Assembly: GCF_001708965.1 (NCBI RefSeq)
Contig: NZ_LVJW01000003.1
Location: 1,860,001 to 1,924,000 of the forward strand
Source of the DNA: Candidatus Thiodiazotropha endoloripes
GTDB taxonomy: Bacteria; Pseudomonadota; Gammaproteobacteria; Chromatiales; Chromatiaceae
Direction: 5' to 3'
Length of the DNA stretch: 64,000 bases
Below, one piece after another: positions 44,928-53,040 of the stretch. A program made the translations under genes and the position numbers. Each line of letters opens with the position of its first letter. Positions within the stretch are counted from its first letter, which is position 1. The notes beneath the pieces are model-generated. The model did not search any database, was not told the origin of the DNA, and saw only the letters and a list, made by a program, of their open reading frames with translations.

Positions 44928-45547
44928 TGAGCAGAATCAACACCCTGCTGAGATCGGGGCTCCCGCTGCTGGTGTTGCTCGTCCCGGAGTCAGCTCATGC
45001 CCACCTGGTGTCAACCCGTTTCGGGGAGTTCTACAGCGGGCTGCTGCATCCGCTGACCACACTGGTACACCTGGTGCCCTGGCTGGCCCTTGCCATGTTC
45101 GCCTCGATGCAGGGCAAGGCTTTTGCGCGCCGATCCCTGCCGCTCTTCCCCCTGGCTGTCGCTTTCGGGGTGCTGCTCGGTATCAGCTTCGGTGGTTTGC
45201 AGAGCTTGCTGATACCGAACATTCTCTCCTTCGTGGTACTGGGTGGACTGGTGGCACTCTCCTACCCGCTCCCCCGGGCTGTGGGACTCACCGCGGTGGT
45301 GCTGTTCGCCATCAGTCACGGCTATGCGAATGGCGATGTGGATCTGGCCGACGGCAGTCTCACACTCTATGTGGCGGGGGTAACCACCGCAGCCTATCTG
45401 GTTGTGGCGCTGGGTGCCGGAGCGGCCGTTGCCATCAGTGAGCGGGCCGCCTGGGGGCAGATCGCTCTGCGGGCGCTCGGCAGCTGGATTCTGGCCGCCG
45501 GTCTGATCTACGGGGGATTCGAACTGATGGGCGTCAGCGGTGCCTGA
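44927..45547 (+). CDS. HupE/UreJ-like membrane protein (third in tandem)
   Basis: 206 residues with a cleavable signal-like N-terminus (VLLVPESAHAH), about five to six helices and conserved His in HAHLVSTRFGEFYSGLLHPLTTLVH (region 23-48, in part) and AISHGYANGDVDLADG. It is a divergent member: the HPxxGxDH motif is reduced to LLHPLTTLVHLVPW. The stop overlaps the next start by 8 bases. It is probably part of the same transport unit as the preceding gene. Confidence 0.75.
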   Translation: MSRINTLLRSGLPLLVLLVPESAHAHLVSTRFGEFYSGLLHPLTTLVHLVPWLALAMFASMQGKAFARRSLPLFPLAVAFGVLLGISFGGLQSLLIPNILSFVVLGGLVALSYPLPRAVGLTAVVLFAISHGYANGDVDLADGSLTLYVAGVTTAAYLVVALGAGAAVAISERAAWGQIALRALGSWILAAGLIYGGFELMGVSGA

Positions 45548-48209
45548 TTCCTCGACAGACTCCGCCGCGGTACTGAAATCCGCCGGCATCGCAAGCGGGA
45601 CACTGGCATTCGGTTCAACTGCCATCCCCCTGCTCTATCTGCTGGTACTGCTCTCCGGCTTTGCCGGTCTGGGCTATCAGATCGCCTGGACCCGTATGCT
45701 GTCGGTCTCCCTTGGCCACGAATTCACCGCAGTACTGGCGGTGGTAACGGCCTTTTTCATCGGCCTCTCCCTGGGCGGGCTGATCTTCAACCGGGTGCTT
45801 CGGCAGACCCGCTACCCGCTGCGCTGGTATGTAGCACTGGAGATCACCATCGGCCTCTGGGCGCTGTGTCTGATGCTGTTACTGCCCCACTACAACCCGT
45901 GGAGCGCCCACCTGATTGGCAGCGAGCCCCATCCACTGTGGCACTGGAGCGTCGCTTTCGGCGCCAGTCTGCTGGTGCTGCTGCCGGCGACCCTGGCCAT
46001 GGGCGCGACCCTGCCCGCCGCCCATCGGGTTTCAGTATCCCTGTCGGTCGTGAACCGCGGTATTGCCGGGCTCTATGCTGCGAACACCGGTGGTGCCCTG
46101 TTCGGCACACTGATCGCCACCTACTGGCTGTTGCCGGCGCTTGGCCTCAACCATACACTCCTACTTTTTGCTTCGATCAACCTGGCAATCGCGGCCCTGC
46201 TCTGGCTGCGTATGCCAAAGAGGCAGGTCCAGCCGATCTCATGGCCTGATGCGGCAACCCCAGGCCGGCGGCTGCTGCTGGTGCTGTTCCTCACCGGACT
46301 GCTGGGACTGGGCTATGAGATCCTCGTGGTGCGGGTACTCGCCCAGGTCCTGGAAGGCACCGTCTACAGCTATGCCGCGGTGCTCGCAGTCTACCTGCTG
46401 GGTACCACCCTGGGCGCAGCCCTATACCACCGGTACAGCCGGAGATCAGGGGATGCAGGCGAGCGCTGGTCGGCTACCGGCCAACGGCTGCTCGTGGCCG
46501 TCTCGTTCCTCTGTCTGACGGGAACCTTGTTGCTGTGGGCCACCGAGTCGATCTACCAAGCTGTTTTCGGCCAACTCGGCCCCGGCAACCTGGCCGCCAT
46601 GCTTGCGGAACTGAGTGTCGCGACGGTGGTGTTCCTGCTACCGACCCTGGCCATGGGGGGGCTGTTCAGCCACCTGGCGCAGCAGGCCACCGGGCCTTAC
46701 GGCCTCGGCGCCGCTCTCGGTGTCAACACCCTGGGTGCCGCACTCGCGCCACTGCTGTTCGGTGTCATACTGCTGCCGTTACTGGGCGCCCTGGAGACCC
46801 TGGTTTTGTTGGCTGTCGGCTACATGATACTGCCCTGGCTGCTGGGTTCAGATCTGACCTATTGGCGCTACAAACTGCCACTGGTCGTCTGTGCTTGCGC
46901 CCTGCTGCTGATACCGGGACCGCTCAGATTCGTCTCCGCACCCTCGGGCAGTGAGATGCTGGCCTACGATGAGGGGGTTATCGCGGCGGTCGCAGTGATC
47001 GAGGAACCGGACCAAAGCCGTCATTTGAAGGTCAACAACCGCTTCACCATGGGTGGTACCGCCAGCCGCTTCTCCGATCACCGGCAGACCCACCTGCCCC
47101 TGTTGTGGCATGGCGGCGCAGCTCGCAGCGCCCTCTATCTCGGCCTGGGTACGGGTATCACCTTCCAGGCGGCCCAATACTACCCTGAGCTGCAGGCCAC
47201 CGGGGTCGAGTTGATCCCGGAGATGCTGACGTTGATGCCACGGTTCGGTGTCGATGTGACGGGGCCCCATTGGCGGAACCCGCCCCGGGTCATCGCGGCG
47301 GACGCGCGACGCTTTGTGGTTGCCGAAGAGACACAGTACGACGTGATCGTCGCCGAGGTCTTCCACCCTTCCCGCGACGGCGCCGGTTCCCTCTACACGG
47401 TTGAGCATTTCAGTGCGATCCGCCAACGACTGGCCACCGATGGCCTGTTCTGCCAGTGGCTACCCCTGTTCCAGCTCGATCTGGATACCCTGCGCCTGAT
47501 CACCCGCAGCTACCTTGAGGTGTTTCCCAATGCTCAGTTGCACCTGGCCCACTACAGTCTGCGTCAACCCCTGCTCTGCCTGCTCGGCGGTGAAGGCCTG
47601 AACGCCTTCAGTGATGACTGGCTGGAGCAGCGTATCCATGACCGGGGCCTGCAGCGGCAGCTGATCGCCAACCGGCTGAACTCCGACTTTACGCTGTTTG
47701 GCGGTTACCTGGCCGGCCCGGAGGCACTGCGGCGATTCACCGCTGATGTACCGTTGAATACCGATGACCACCCCAGGGTGACCTTTCAGGCCCCCGGTTT
47801 TGTCTATGGTGATCCCAAATCCGCTGCGCAGCGCCTGCTCGAGCTGGTGCAATTGACCGCCCCCCATCGCGGCACCCTGCTCGACAATCGATCCAACAAG
47901 GGGGATTTTGGCCGGCGTCTGCAGGATTACTGGCTTGCCAGGGATGCATTCCTGGCTGCCGGGGTCGGTGTGGCCCCATCAACAGACATTCGAAAAATAC
48001 TGGCGCAGACGCAGCACAAGCTACTGGATGTGGTGCGCCTCTCCAGCGACTTTCTGCCTGCCTATGATCCGCTGCTGAAGATGGCAACCGCAGTCCACCG
48101 GGTGGATCCGCAAAGCGCCCATAAGCTGCTGTTGGAGCTGGAGCAGGCCAACCCAAAACTACCGGAAGCCCGCCGTCTGCGCCGGCGGTTATTTGGAGGA
48201 GACCCATGA
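45540..48209 (+). CDS. 12-TM / spermidine-synthase fusion protein
   Basis: 889 residues from a GTG at 45540. Residues 25-460 form about twelve membrane helices of the fused-MFS type (GFAGLGYQIAWTRMLSVSLGHE is the family's first-helix signature, in part); 470-730 is a spermidine-synthase-like Rossmann domain with LYLGLGTGITFQAAQYYPEL (SAM loop) and AEVFHPSRDGAGS in place of the catalytic DSTDP; a tail of about 160 residues follows. Real aminopropyltransferase activity is therefore uncertain. The whole operon section is markedly G+C-rich: 47 of 60 bases in 45961-46020. It overlaps the oxygenase gene by 4 bases. Confidence 0.85.
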   Translation: MPDSSTDSAAVLKSAGIASGTLAFGSTAIPLLYLLVLLSGFAGLGYQIAWTRMLSVSLGHEFTAVLAVVTAFFIGLSLGGLIFNRVLRQTRYPLRWYVALEITIGLWALCLMLLLPHYNPWSAHLIGSEPHPLWHWSVAFGASLLVLLPATLAMGATLPAAHRVSVSLSVVNRGIAGLYAANTGGALFGTLIATYWLLPALGLNHTLLLFASINLAIAALLWLRMPKRQVQPISWPDAATPGRRLLLVLFLTGLLGLGYEILVVRVLAQVLEGTVYSYAAVLAVYLLGTTLGAALYHRYSRRSGDAGERWSATGQRLLVAVSFLCLTGTLLLWATESIYQAVFGQLGPGNLAAMLAELSVATVVFLLPTLAMGGLFSHLAQQATGPYGLGAALGVNTLGAALAPLLFGVILLPLLGALETLVLLAVGYMILPWLLGSDLTYWRYKLPLVVCACALLLIPGPLRFVSAPSGSEMLAYDEGVIAAVAVIEEPDQSRHLKVNNRFTMGGTASRFSDHRQTHLPLLWHGGAARSALYLGLGTGITFQAAQYYPELQATGVELIPEMLTLMPRFGVDVTGPHWRNPPRVIAADARRFVVAEETQYDVIVAEVFHPSRDGAGSLYTVEHFSAIRQRLATDGLFCQWLPLFQLDLDTLRLITRSYLEVFPNAQLHLAHYSLRQPLLCLLGGEGLNAFSDDWLEQRIHDRGLQRQLIANRLNSDFTLFGGYLAGPEALRRFTADVPLNTDDHPRVTFQAPGFVYGDPKSAAQRLLELVQLTAPHRGTLLDNRSNKGDFGRRLQDYWLARDAFLAAGVGVAPSTDIRKILAQTQHKLLDVVRLSSDFLPAYDPLLKMATAVHRVDPQSAHKLLLELEQANPKLPEARRLRRRLFGGDP

Positions 48210-48817
48210 GTTCTTTGGACTTGAGCGACAACATTCTGCCGGTGTTCGTCACACCGGTTGTCAACTATCTGTGGCCTAACAGCGACGACCTCAATGCCGA
48301 GTTACGGGACTACATCCTGGAATGTGAAAAATCGGAAAAGGGGCTGAACAAAAGCGTTGTGGGTGGCTGGCACTCGGAACTGGACATGCTTGCCCGGGAT
48401 GCTGCACCCATCGCCCAACTGCGTGAGCGGTTGTGGCTTTTCACCCAGGCGCTGCTCAAGCAGTTTTCCCAACCGGGTGAAAACTTCAACTTCCGTATCG
48501 AGGGCTGGGGTAATGTGCTGCGCCATGGTCAGTACCATTCGATGCACGCACACCCCAACGCAACCTGGTCTGGATGCTACTACGTCAATGGCAATGATGA
48601 TGTGGAGGATCAACCCTTCAGCGGCCGCTTCGAGTTGATCGATCCGCGCCCCGCTGCCAGTCTCAACTATGCTGAATCATCCAATCTCTATGGCCGCTTT
48701 CTGCTCAATCCCAATCCGGGGCAGATGATCGTCTTCCCCTCCTGGATGCAGCATCAGGTGCACCCCTACTTCGGAGAGGGTGAACGCATCACGGTGGCAT
48801 TCAACGTACTGTTGTGA
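48206..48817 (+). CDS. TIGR02466-type 2OG-Fe(II) oxygenase-like protein
   Basis: 203 residues of a double-stranded beta-helix protein. HSMHAHPNATWSGCYYVNG (about 112-130) and SWMQHQVHPYFGEGERITVAFN (180-201, in part) are the two iron/2OG-binding regions; the first has H-x-H where classic members have H-x-D/E. A GGAGGAGA ribosome-binding site and ATGA overlap couple it to the fusion gene. The stop and the convergent neighbour's stop share TGATCA (48815-48820). Substrate unknown. Confidence 0.8.
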   Translation: MSSLDLSDNILPVFVTPVVNYLWPNSDDLNAELRDYILECEKSEKGLNKSVVGGWHSELDMLARDAAPIAQLRERLWLFTQALLKQFSQPGENFNFRIEGWGNVLRHGQYHSMHAHPNATWSGCYYVNGNDDVEDQPFSGRFELIDPRPAASLNYAESSNLYGRFLLNPNPGQMIVFPSWMQHQVHPYFGEGERITVAFNVLL

Positions 48818-49594
48818 TCAGCGCAGACCTTCAACGCCTTCCTGACCCGGGCGAATCATGAACATGGTGACACTGGCCCGCACATGATCCCCCGCCGCAG
48901 GTTTGACCGTGGAGATCATGTGAGGATTCCCGGTTTTCATCACCGCGATCCGGTTGGGCTTAGGCATGACGTAATAGCCCATACCGGCCTCCATCAGGGC
49001 ATCATTGACCTCCTGGTTGTCCAGGTGTCCGGAGAGCTGCACCATACCCCGGCCCATCACCTCCTTGGGTTCAATCATCGAGGGACCACAACGGTCCGGA
49101 ATCGACAATGCTGAAGGGTGGGCGATAAACAGCTCACCACCCCATTGCACATTCCACTCCGGATGGGCGTAGTAAGTGCATGTGCCGGTCACCACCGATG
49201 GGGTGTCCCGATGCCAGTAGAGAGCGCTGTTCCGTTCATACAGACGGGGCGCCATGGCGATGGTACGCCAATCCTTGCCTTCACGGCCGAGCAATTTGTG
49301 GTGAATGTCCGAGGCACCACTGAAGCGTTCCACCAACAGATCCAGCGCGGTACCGGTGGGATGGGCAAAAGCCCCCTCGTTCGCTGACGCAACCTGCTTT
49401 GCCACTGAACCATAGTAGACATCCGGTCCGCGGAACACACGACCGTCATCAAGCCGCCAGGCCCCATGCAGACCCCGCATATCGTTTGGAAAGAACGGTG
49501 CAACCTGGAACCAGCGCCACATCTGTTCAAAATCTTTTGCCGGAAGAAAGTCGTCGACCACCAGAACCTGTTCGGTTTCAAACACCACTTTCAT
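48818..49594 (-). CDS. 2OG-Fe(II) oxygenase-like protein
   Basis: 258 residues. An HxD motif is in YWHRDTPSVVTGTCTYYAHPEW (about 127-148, in part), followed by WGGELFIAHP and a C-terminal half with HMISTVKPAAGDHVRASVTMFMI that contains a third His and a conserved Arg. This fits the prolyl-hydroxylase-like 2OG-Fe(II) superfamily, although it is not close in sequence to the two TIGR02466-type neighbours. Convergent with the preceding gene with no gap. Confidence 0.75.
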   Translation of the reverse strand: MKVVFETEQVLVVDDFLPAKDFEQMWRWFQVAPFFPNDMRGLHGAWRLDDGRVFRGPDVYYGSVAKQVASANEGAFAHPTGTALDLLVERFSGASDIHHKLLGREGKDWRTIAMAPRLYERNSALYWHRDTPSVVTGTCTYYAHPEWNVQWGGELFIAHPSALSIPDRCGPSMIEPKEVMGRGMVQLSGHLDNQEVNDALMEAGMGYYVMPKPNRIAVMKTGNPHMISTVKPAAGDHVRASVTMFMIRPGQEGVEGLR

Positions 49595-49625
49595 GCTATG
49601 TTCCGTTGTTGCGGTAGATTAAAAC

Positions 49626-50258
49626 TCAGTTAGCGAACTGCACTTCATAGTCCCAGCTTTTCAGACGTTCGGGAAGCGCGTTCATGGCGATACTGATGCG
49701 GGTCTGATCACCCTGATTGGGGGGTACTGCGTGCAGCAGGTGACTCGGAAAGAAAACCATGTCACCGCGATTCACTTCGTCCGGGATCCAGCGCTCCGCA
49801 TTGTAAGGCGTGGTAGTGCTGTTCTCATGACTGTTGGAGAACACAAAATTGGTGCCACCCATGGGCTTGTGAAAGATGATCCGTGCCGAGGGATGGACAT
49901 CAGTCAGGTAGATCACCGCGGTAATCAGGCTGTTGGCGTGGGTATGTATCAGCTGGGCTCCGCCGGTTACCGAGACGTTCATCCACAACTCCTTAATGGT
50001 CCAACGCAGGTTTTCACCAAACAGTAAAAAACCGAAGTCACGGAAATAGTCCTGCAGCCGTTCATTCAAATCACCGAGTTGGTCGATATCGTTGCTGCCC
50101 AGGGGTTCGGTATGAGTGAGCAGATCGGTCTTGGCATTGGCGATCTTTGGAGACGAGTCGATAACATCCTGAAGTGCATCCAGTTCGGAGTCATTAAATA
50201 CCTTTTCCACCCGCATCACAGGGATTGGAAACAGGCCTTCGATGTGCATGTTACTCAT
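49626..50258 (-). CDS. TIGR02466-type 2OG-Fe(II) oxygenase-like protein
   Basis: 210 residues from ATG 50258 (MSNMHIEGLFPIPVMRVE); ATG 50249 and a GTG at 50282 are alternatives. The metal region LIHTHANSLITAVIYLTD again shows H-x-H followed by N-S, as in the gene at 48206, and FFPSHLLHAVPPNQGDQTRISIAMN (in part) supplies the distal His and the 2OG-binding Arg. It precedes the 48818 gene by 31 bases on the same strand, so the two probably form a unit. Confidence 0.78.
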   Translation of the reverse strand: MSNMHIEGLFPIPVMRVEKVFNDSELDALQDVIDSSPKIANAKTDLLTHTEPLGSNDIDQLGDLNERLQDYFRDFGFLLFGENLRWTIKELWMNVSVTGGAQLIHTHANSLITAVIYLTDVHPSARIIFHKPMGGTNFVFSNSHENSTTTPYNAERWIPDEVNRGDMVFFPSHLLHAVPPNQGDQTRISIAMNALPERLKSWDYEVQFAN

Positions 50259-50485
50259 AGACTTGATATCCACTTTTACCACTAAAACAACTTGCTGGCG
50301 TTCGAAACCGGGAAACGTTTCCGTATCAAAAACGGTCAGGTATTAGCCGCAAGTCGCCTGAGTATATTCGATCCGGATCGTTGGGTTGTGAACCTTTTAT
50401 GACATGACGGCTTGGATAATGATCAGCCACCATGATTCGATGTTAAACCCTTCTCGATCAACAGCAGGATCTTGCAGCACCTGTC

Positions 50486-51238
50486 TCAGGCTGTCCCATA
50501 GGCTTTCGTCTTCAGTTTATAGAGACGGTCGAAGTTCTTAAGCGATATCAGGTGTGCATGTATCCGCGCCAGAGAACCGTTCTCCTGCAAGGCCTTGAGC
50601 TTATCGGCAGGCAGCTCATTGAGCTTTGCTTCACTGATACGCAGCATGCCTGGTTTGCCGGTATACTCCTTACCGTCAAGGGAGACCTTGTAATTGAACT
50701 GCTCCAGCAACTCCAGGTCCTGTAATATCTGCATGAAACTCTCGGTTTGCTGCAGTTCGCCATCAAGGTCGGCAACGAAGTTCTCCAAATCCTGCCAATA
50801 AGGGGTGGGATTGCCGTCGCTATCAAAAAAATGATTGCTTTCATCGGACAACGCAGTCTCATCCACGAACAGCGCCAACCGGCGCTGATCCTCTTCCTGT
50901 TCCGGATAGGGAAAGGTATAGAATGGGTAGCGGCGTATCGTCGCGGGTATGTAGCACTCCTCATGCCAGCTGCCGTCACTGTTGACGTAGAGGTTTTCAC
51001 CGTCGTTCACCCCGGTCAGGATCACCGGCATCAGATTCTCAGCCCGGCCTGCAGCGATGAATATCAGTGGATAGTCCCGGGATGCGTTGATCATCTCCAT
51101 CCAGGTCACCATGATCACATGTTGAGAGGCTGAAAAGCTGTAGTCATCCGGCCGCGCGATTCCCAACTGGCCATGGATATTCTTGTCCAGGGAAACCAGG
51201 GTTTTATAGCCCAGTGGCAGTTGCCGTTCGTCAAGCAT
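50486..51238 (-). CDS. SapC-family protein
   Basis: 250 residues matching SapC proteins (the family first named from an S-layer-associated locus): the N-terminal PLGYKTLVSLDKNIHGQLGI and a middle IRRYPFYTF block are typical. No signal peptide. SapC genes commonly occur near TonB-dependent receptors, 2OG/cupin-type oxygenases and tryptophan halogenases, as with the oxygenases and receptor here, but its biochemical function is unknown. Confidence 0.85.
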   Translation of the reverse strand: MLDERQLPLGYKTLVSLDKNIHGQLGIARPDDYSFSASQHVIMVTWMEMINASRDYPLIFIAAGRAENLMPVILTGVNDGENLYVNSDGSWHEECYIPATIRRYPFYTFPYPEQEEDQRRLALFVDETALSDESNHFFDSDGNPTPYWQDLENFVADLDGELQQTESFMQILQDLELLEQFNYKVSLDGKEYTGKPGMLRISEAKLNELPADKLKALQENGSLARIHAHLISLKNFDRLYKLKTKAYGTA

Positions 51239-51529
51239 AAGTGATCCTGCATGTTAAGTGTGCGTACGATAGATAGGTAGAATTTTAACGAGGATTCGAT
51301 GAAAATTTGATGACAGCTGGTCAGCCTGTGATGGTAATGCCGGATGACCTGACTCGAGATTGTAATCTCTGTGCAATTTAAACTTCATGCCGCCTGGCAG
51401 TAACTATGCGAAATCAATGTGTTTGAAAGTAGTTCAAACGGATTGCCAAGCCTCTATGATTGATTTTCAGTTAGCAAGCGACTGCAGTACTGGGAAGCTG
51501 TCGCTGAGATTATTGCCTCTGCACCACTC
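51239..51529. other. Intergenic region between SapC and M56 peptidase genes
   Basis: 291 bases with no gene, terminator or repeat recognised; moderately AT-rich. Confidence 0.4.
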
Positions 51530-52498
51530 TCATCGCGACAGCCACTCCAGCAATGGGTGACCATAATGTACGGCCATGACAATGAATACCAACCACACAC
51601 TGGCAACAGCGTAGCCGGGAAACAAGCTCTCTTTCTGCGTAGTCGTACCGTCGGTTTGCCGTTCCAGCTCATGCTCAAGCGCAATGATGCGCTTTATTAT
51701 GTGGTCCTGACGAGCTGAGTTGTTGTGTTTACTGCTACTGGCGCAACAACTGTCCAACAAACGGATCAGATCAACTAAATCGGTTTTGCCCTGATGGACA
51801 TAGGCTGCTGCCAGATCACTGATTTGTTCAGTGTAGTCAAAGAACTCCTGTCTGATCCGTTGTCTACGGGATTGGGGCCAGGCGATAGTCGCCCAGTGCA
51901 AACACCATTTGCTCAGATTGTCCCGGCGCAGGGCATGCGCCAGTTCATGAGTCAATATGATCTGCAACTGTCGGGCTGACAGGCTATTGACGAGTCCGCT
52001 CGACAGGAAAACCTGCGGCCGAAACAGGCCTGCACACCAGGCGATAGCCGCCGGATTATCCACCAGACGATAATACTTGGAAGTCGATTCTGACAAATCG
52101 CTCAAGGTTTGTAATCGACGCCTTCCCGATAGGGATTGCATGACCATCAGTGTACCCACAGACACCAGTGTTATGACGATTAAGGTAACGGTGACCATTC
52201 CGTTGAACGTCTCTGTGGTCATCTGCAAGGTGTGTGGTGTGCACAAAGCACCATGGCAATGGTCGGTGACCAAGGAAAACGCCAGCGTCGGCATATAGAG
52301 AATCATCAGGGTCAAGGTTGCCGCGACCGGCGCCATCAGACCGTAAGCAAGGGTCAACCAGGCCCCATGGGTTACTTTCATCCTGGCGAAAAAAGATGAG
52401 AAAAATGAGTAGGCTCCGGCCAGCATCCAGGACAGCACCAGGAACATGACTGTCCAGGCAAATAGGATATTGGCAATGGTTGTCACTGTATTAATCAT
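51530..52498 (-). CDS. M56-family (BlaR1-type) membrane metallopeptidase
   Basis: 322 residues from ATG 52498. Three N-terminal membrane helices (about 5-30, 38-62, 85-108), a zinc-protease HEXXH motif (HELAHALRRDN, about residues 183-193) in the cytosolic loop, and a C-terminal helix (about 294-315). It lacks the penicillin-binding sensor domain of BlaR1. The ATG overlaps the blaI-like stop by 8 bases (ATGATTAA). Such proteases cleave their BlaI-type repressor to induce the operon. Confidence 0.85.
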   Translation of the reverse strand: MINTVTTIANILFAWTVMFLVLSWMLAGAYSFFSSFFARMKVTHGAWLTLAYGLMAPVAATLTLMILYMPTLAFSLVTDHCHGALCTPHTLQMTTETFNGMVTVTLIVITLVSVGTLMVMQSLSGRRRLQTLSDLSESTSKYYRLVDNPAAIAWCAGLFRPQVFLSSGLVNSLSARQLQIILTHELAHALRRDNLSKWCLHWATIAWPQSRRQRIRQEFFDYTEQISDLAAAYVHQGKTDLVDLIRLLDSCCASSSKHNNSARQDHIIKRIIALEHELERQTDGTTTQKESLFPGYAVASVWLVFIVMAVHYGHPLLEWLSR

Positions 52499-52931
52499 CG
52501 GACTCCTTCGGCAACCGACCGATGATCTCACGCACCTCCTCGGTTAGAGACTCGGGCAATTCATAGTCGATGTAGTTCACGAATCCGGAGACCATAGGCG
52601 CCATTTCACCATCGCCGATGGTCTCGGCAATATCCATCATCAACTGACTGATGAAGACACTGCGGCTTACCGCGGCACGGTAGATATATCGGCGTCCCGA
52701 TTTTTGCCGATGCAGTAAAGATTTTCTGTGCAACCGCTCCAGAGTGCTTTGCATGGTACTCAGGCTCAATGTGCTGTCAGAAATACTCTGCAGCACGTGC
52801 TGTGCTGAGAGTGCGCCTTCCCGCCACACTATTTTCATGACCTCCAGTTCCCGTCCTCCCAGCACAGGACTGGGTTGTCTTTTACGACAACCGTCAAGAA
52901 AACGACTTAATTCTGTCGTCATTTTATTCAC
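52491..52931 (-). CDS. BlaI/MecI/CopY-family transcriptional repressor
   Basis: 146 residues (or 143 from the ATG at 52922). The winged helix is at about 22-92 (LGGRELEVMKIVWREGALSAQHVLQSIS, TMQSTLERLHRKSLLHRQKSG), and a C-terminal dimerisation region follows. It is divergent from the TonB-dependent receptor, whose start is 110 bases away, so that receptor is the likely target. Regulated in known systems by proteolysis through the paired M56 protease. Confidence 0.88.
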   Translation of the reverse strand: MNKMTTELSRFLDGCRKRQPSPVLGGRELEVMKIVWREGALSAQHVLQSISDSTLSLSTMQSTLERLHRKSLLHRQKSGRRYIYRAAVSRSVFISQLMMDIAETIGDGEMAPMVSGFVNYIDYELPESLTEEVREIIGRLPKESDD

Positions 52932-53040
52932 AAAAACCTATCTCTTATCGGTTTTCAATTTGTGGTGGATACTGCAGCCAACACTGCTGACTGACAAGTT
53001 GTCTTCAGCCTCAAAGGAAACGCAAACTGGAGCGCAGGAT
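52932..53040. promoter_or_regulatory. Divergent control region blaI-like / TonB receptor
   Basis: 109 bases between the repressor and the receptor genes. A perfect inverted repeat GACAA-G-TTGTC (52993-53003) is a candidate operator. It does not contain the TACA/TGTA half-sites of classical BlaI, so the assignment is tentative. Confidence 0.4.

Noticed and set aside
52993-53003. GACAAGTTGTC as a classical BlaI operator
   Set aside because: It is palindromic and well placed, but lacks the TACA/TGTA half-sites known for BlaI, so only a candidate is listed.
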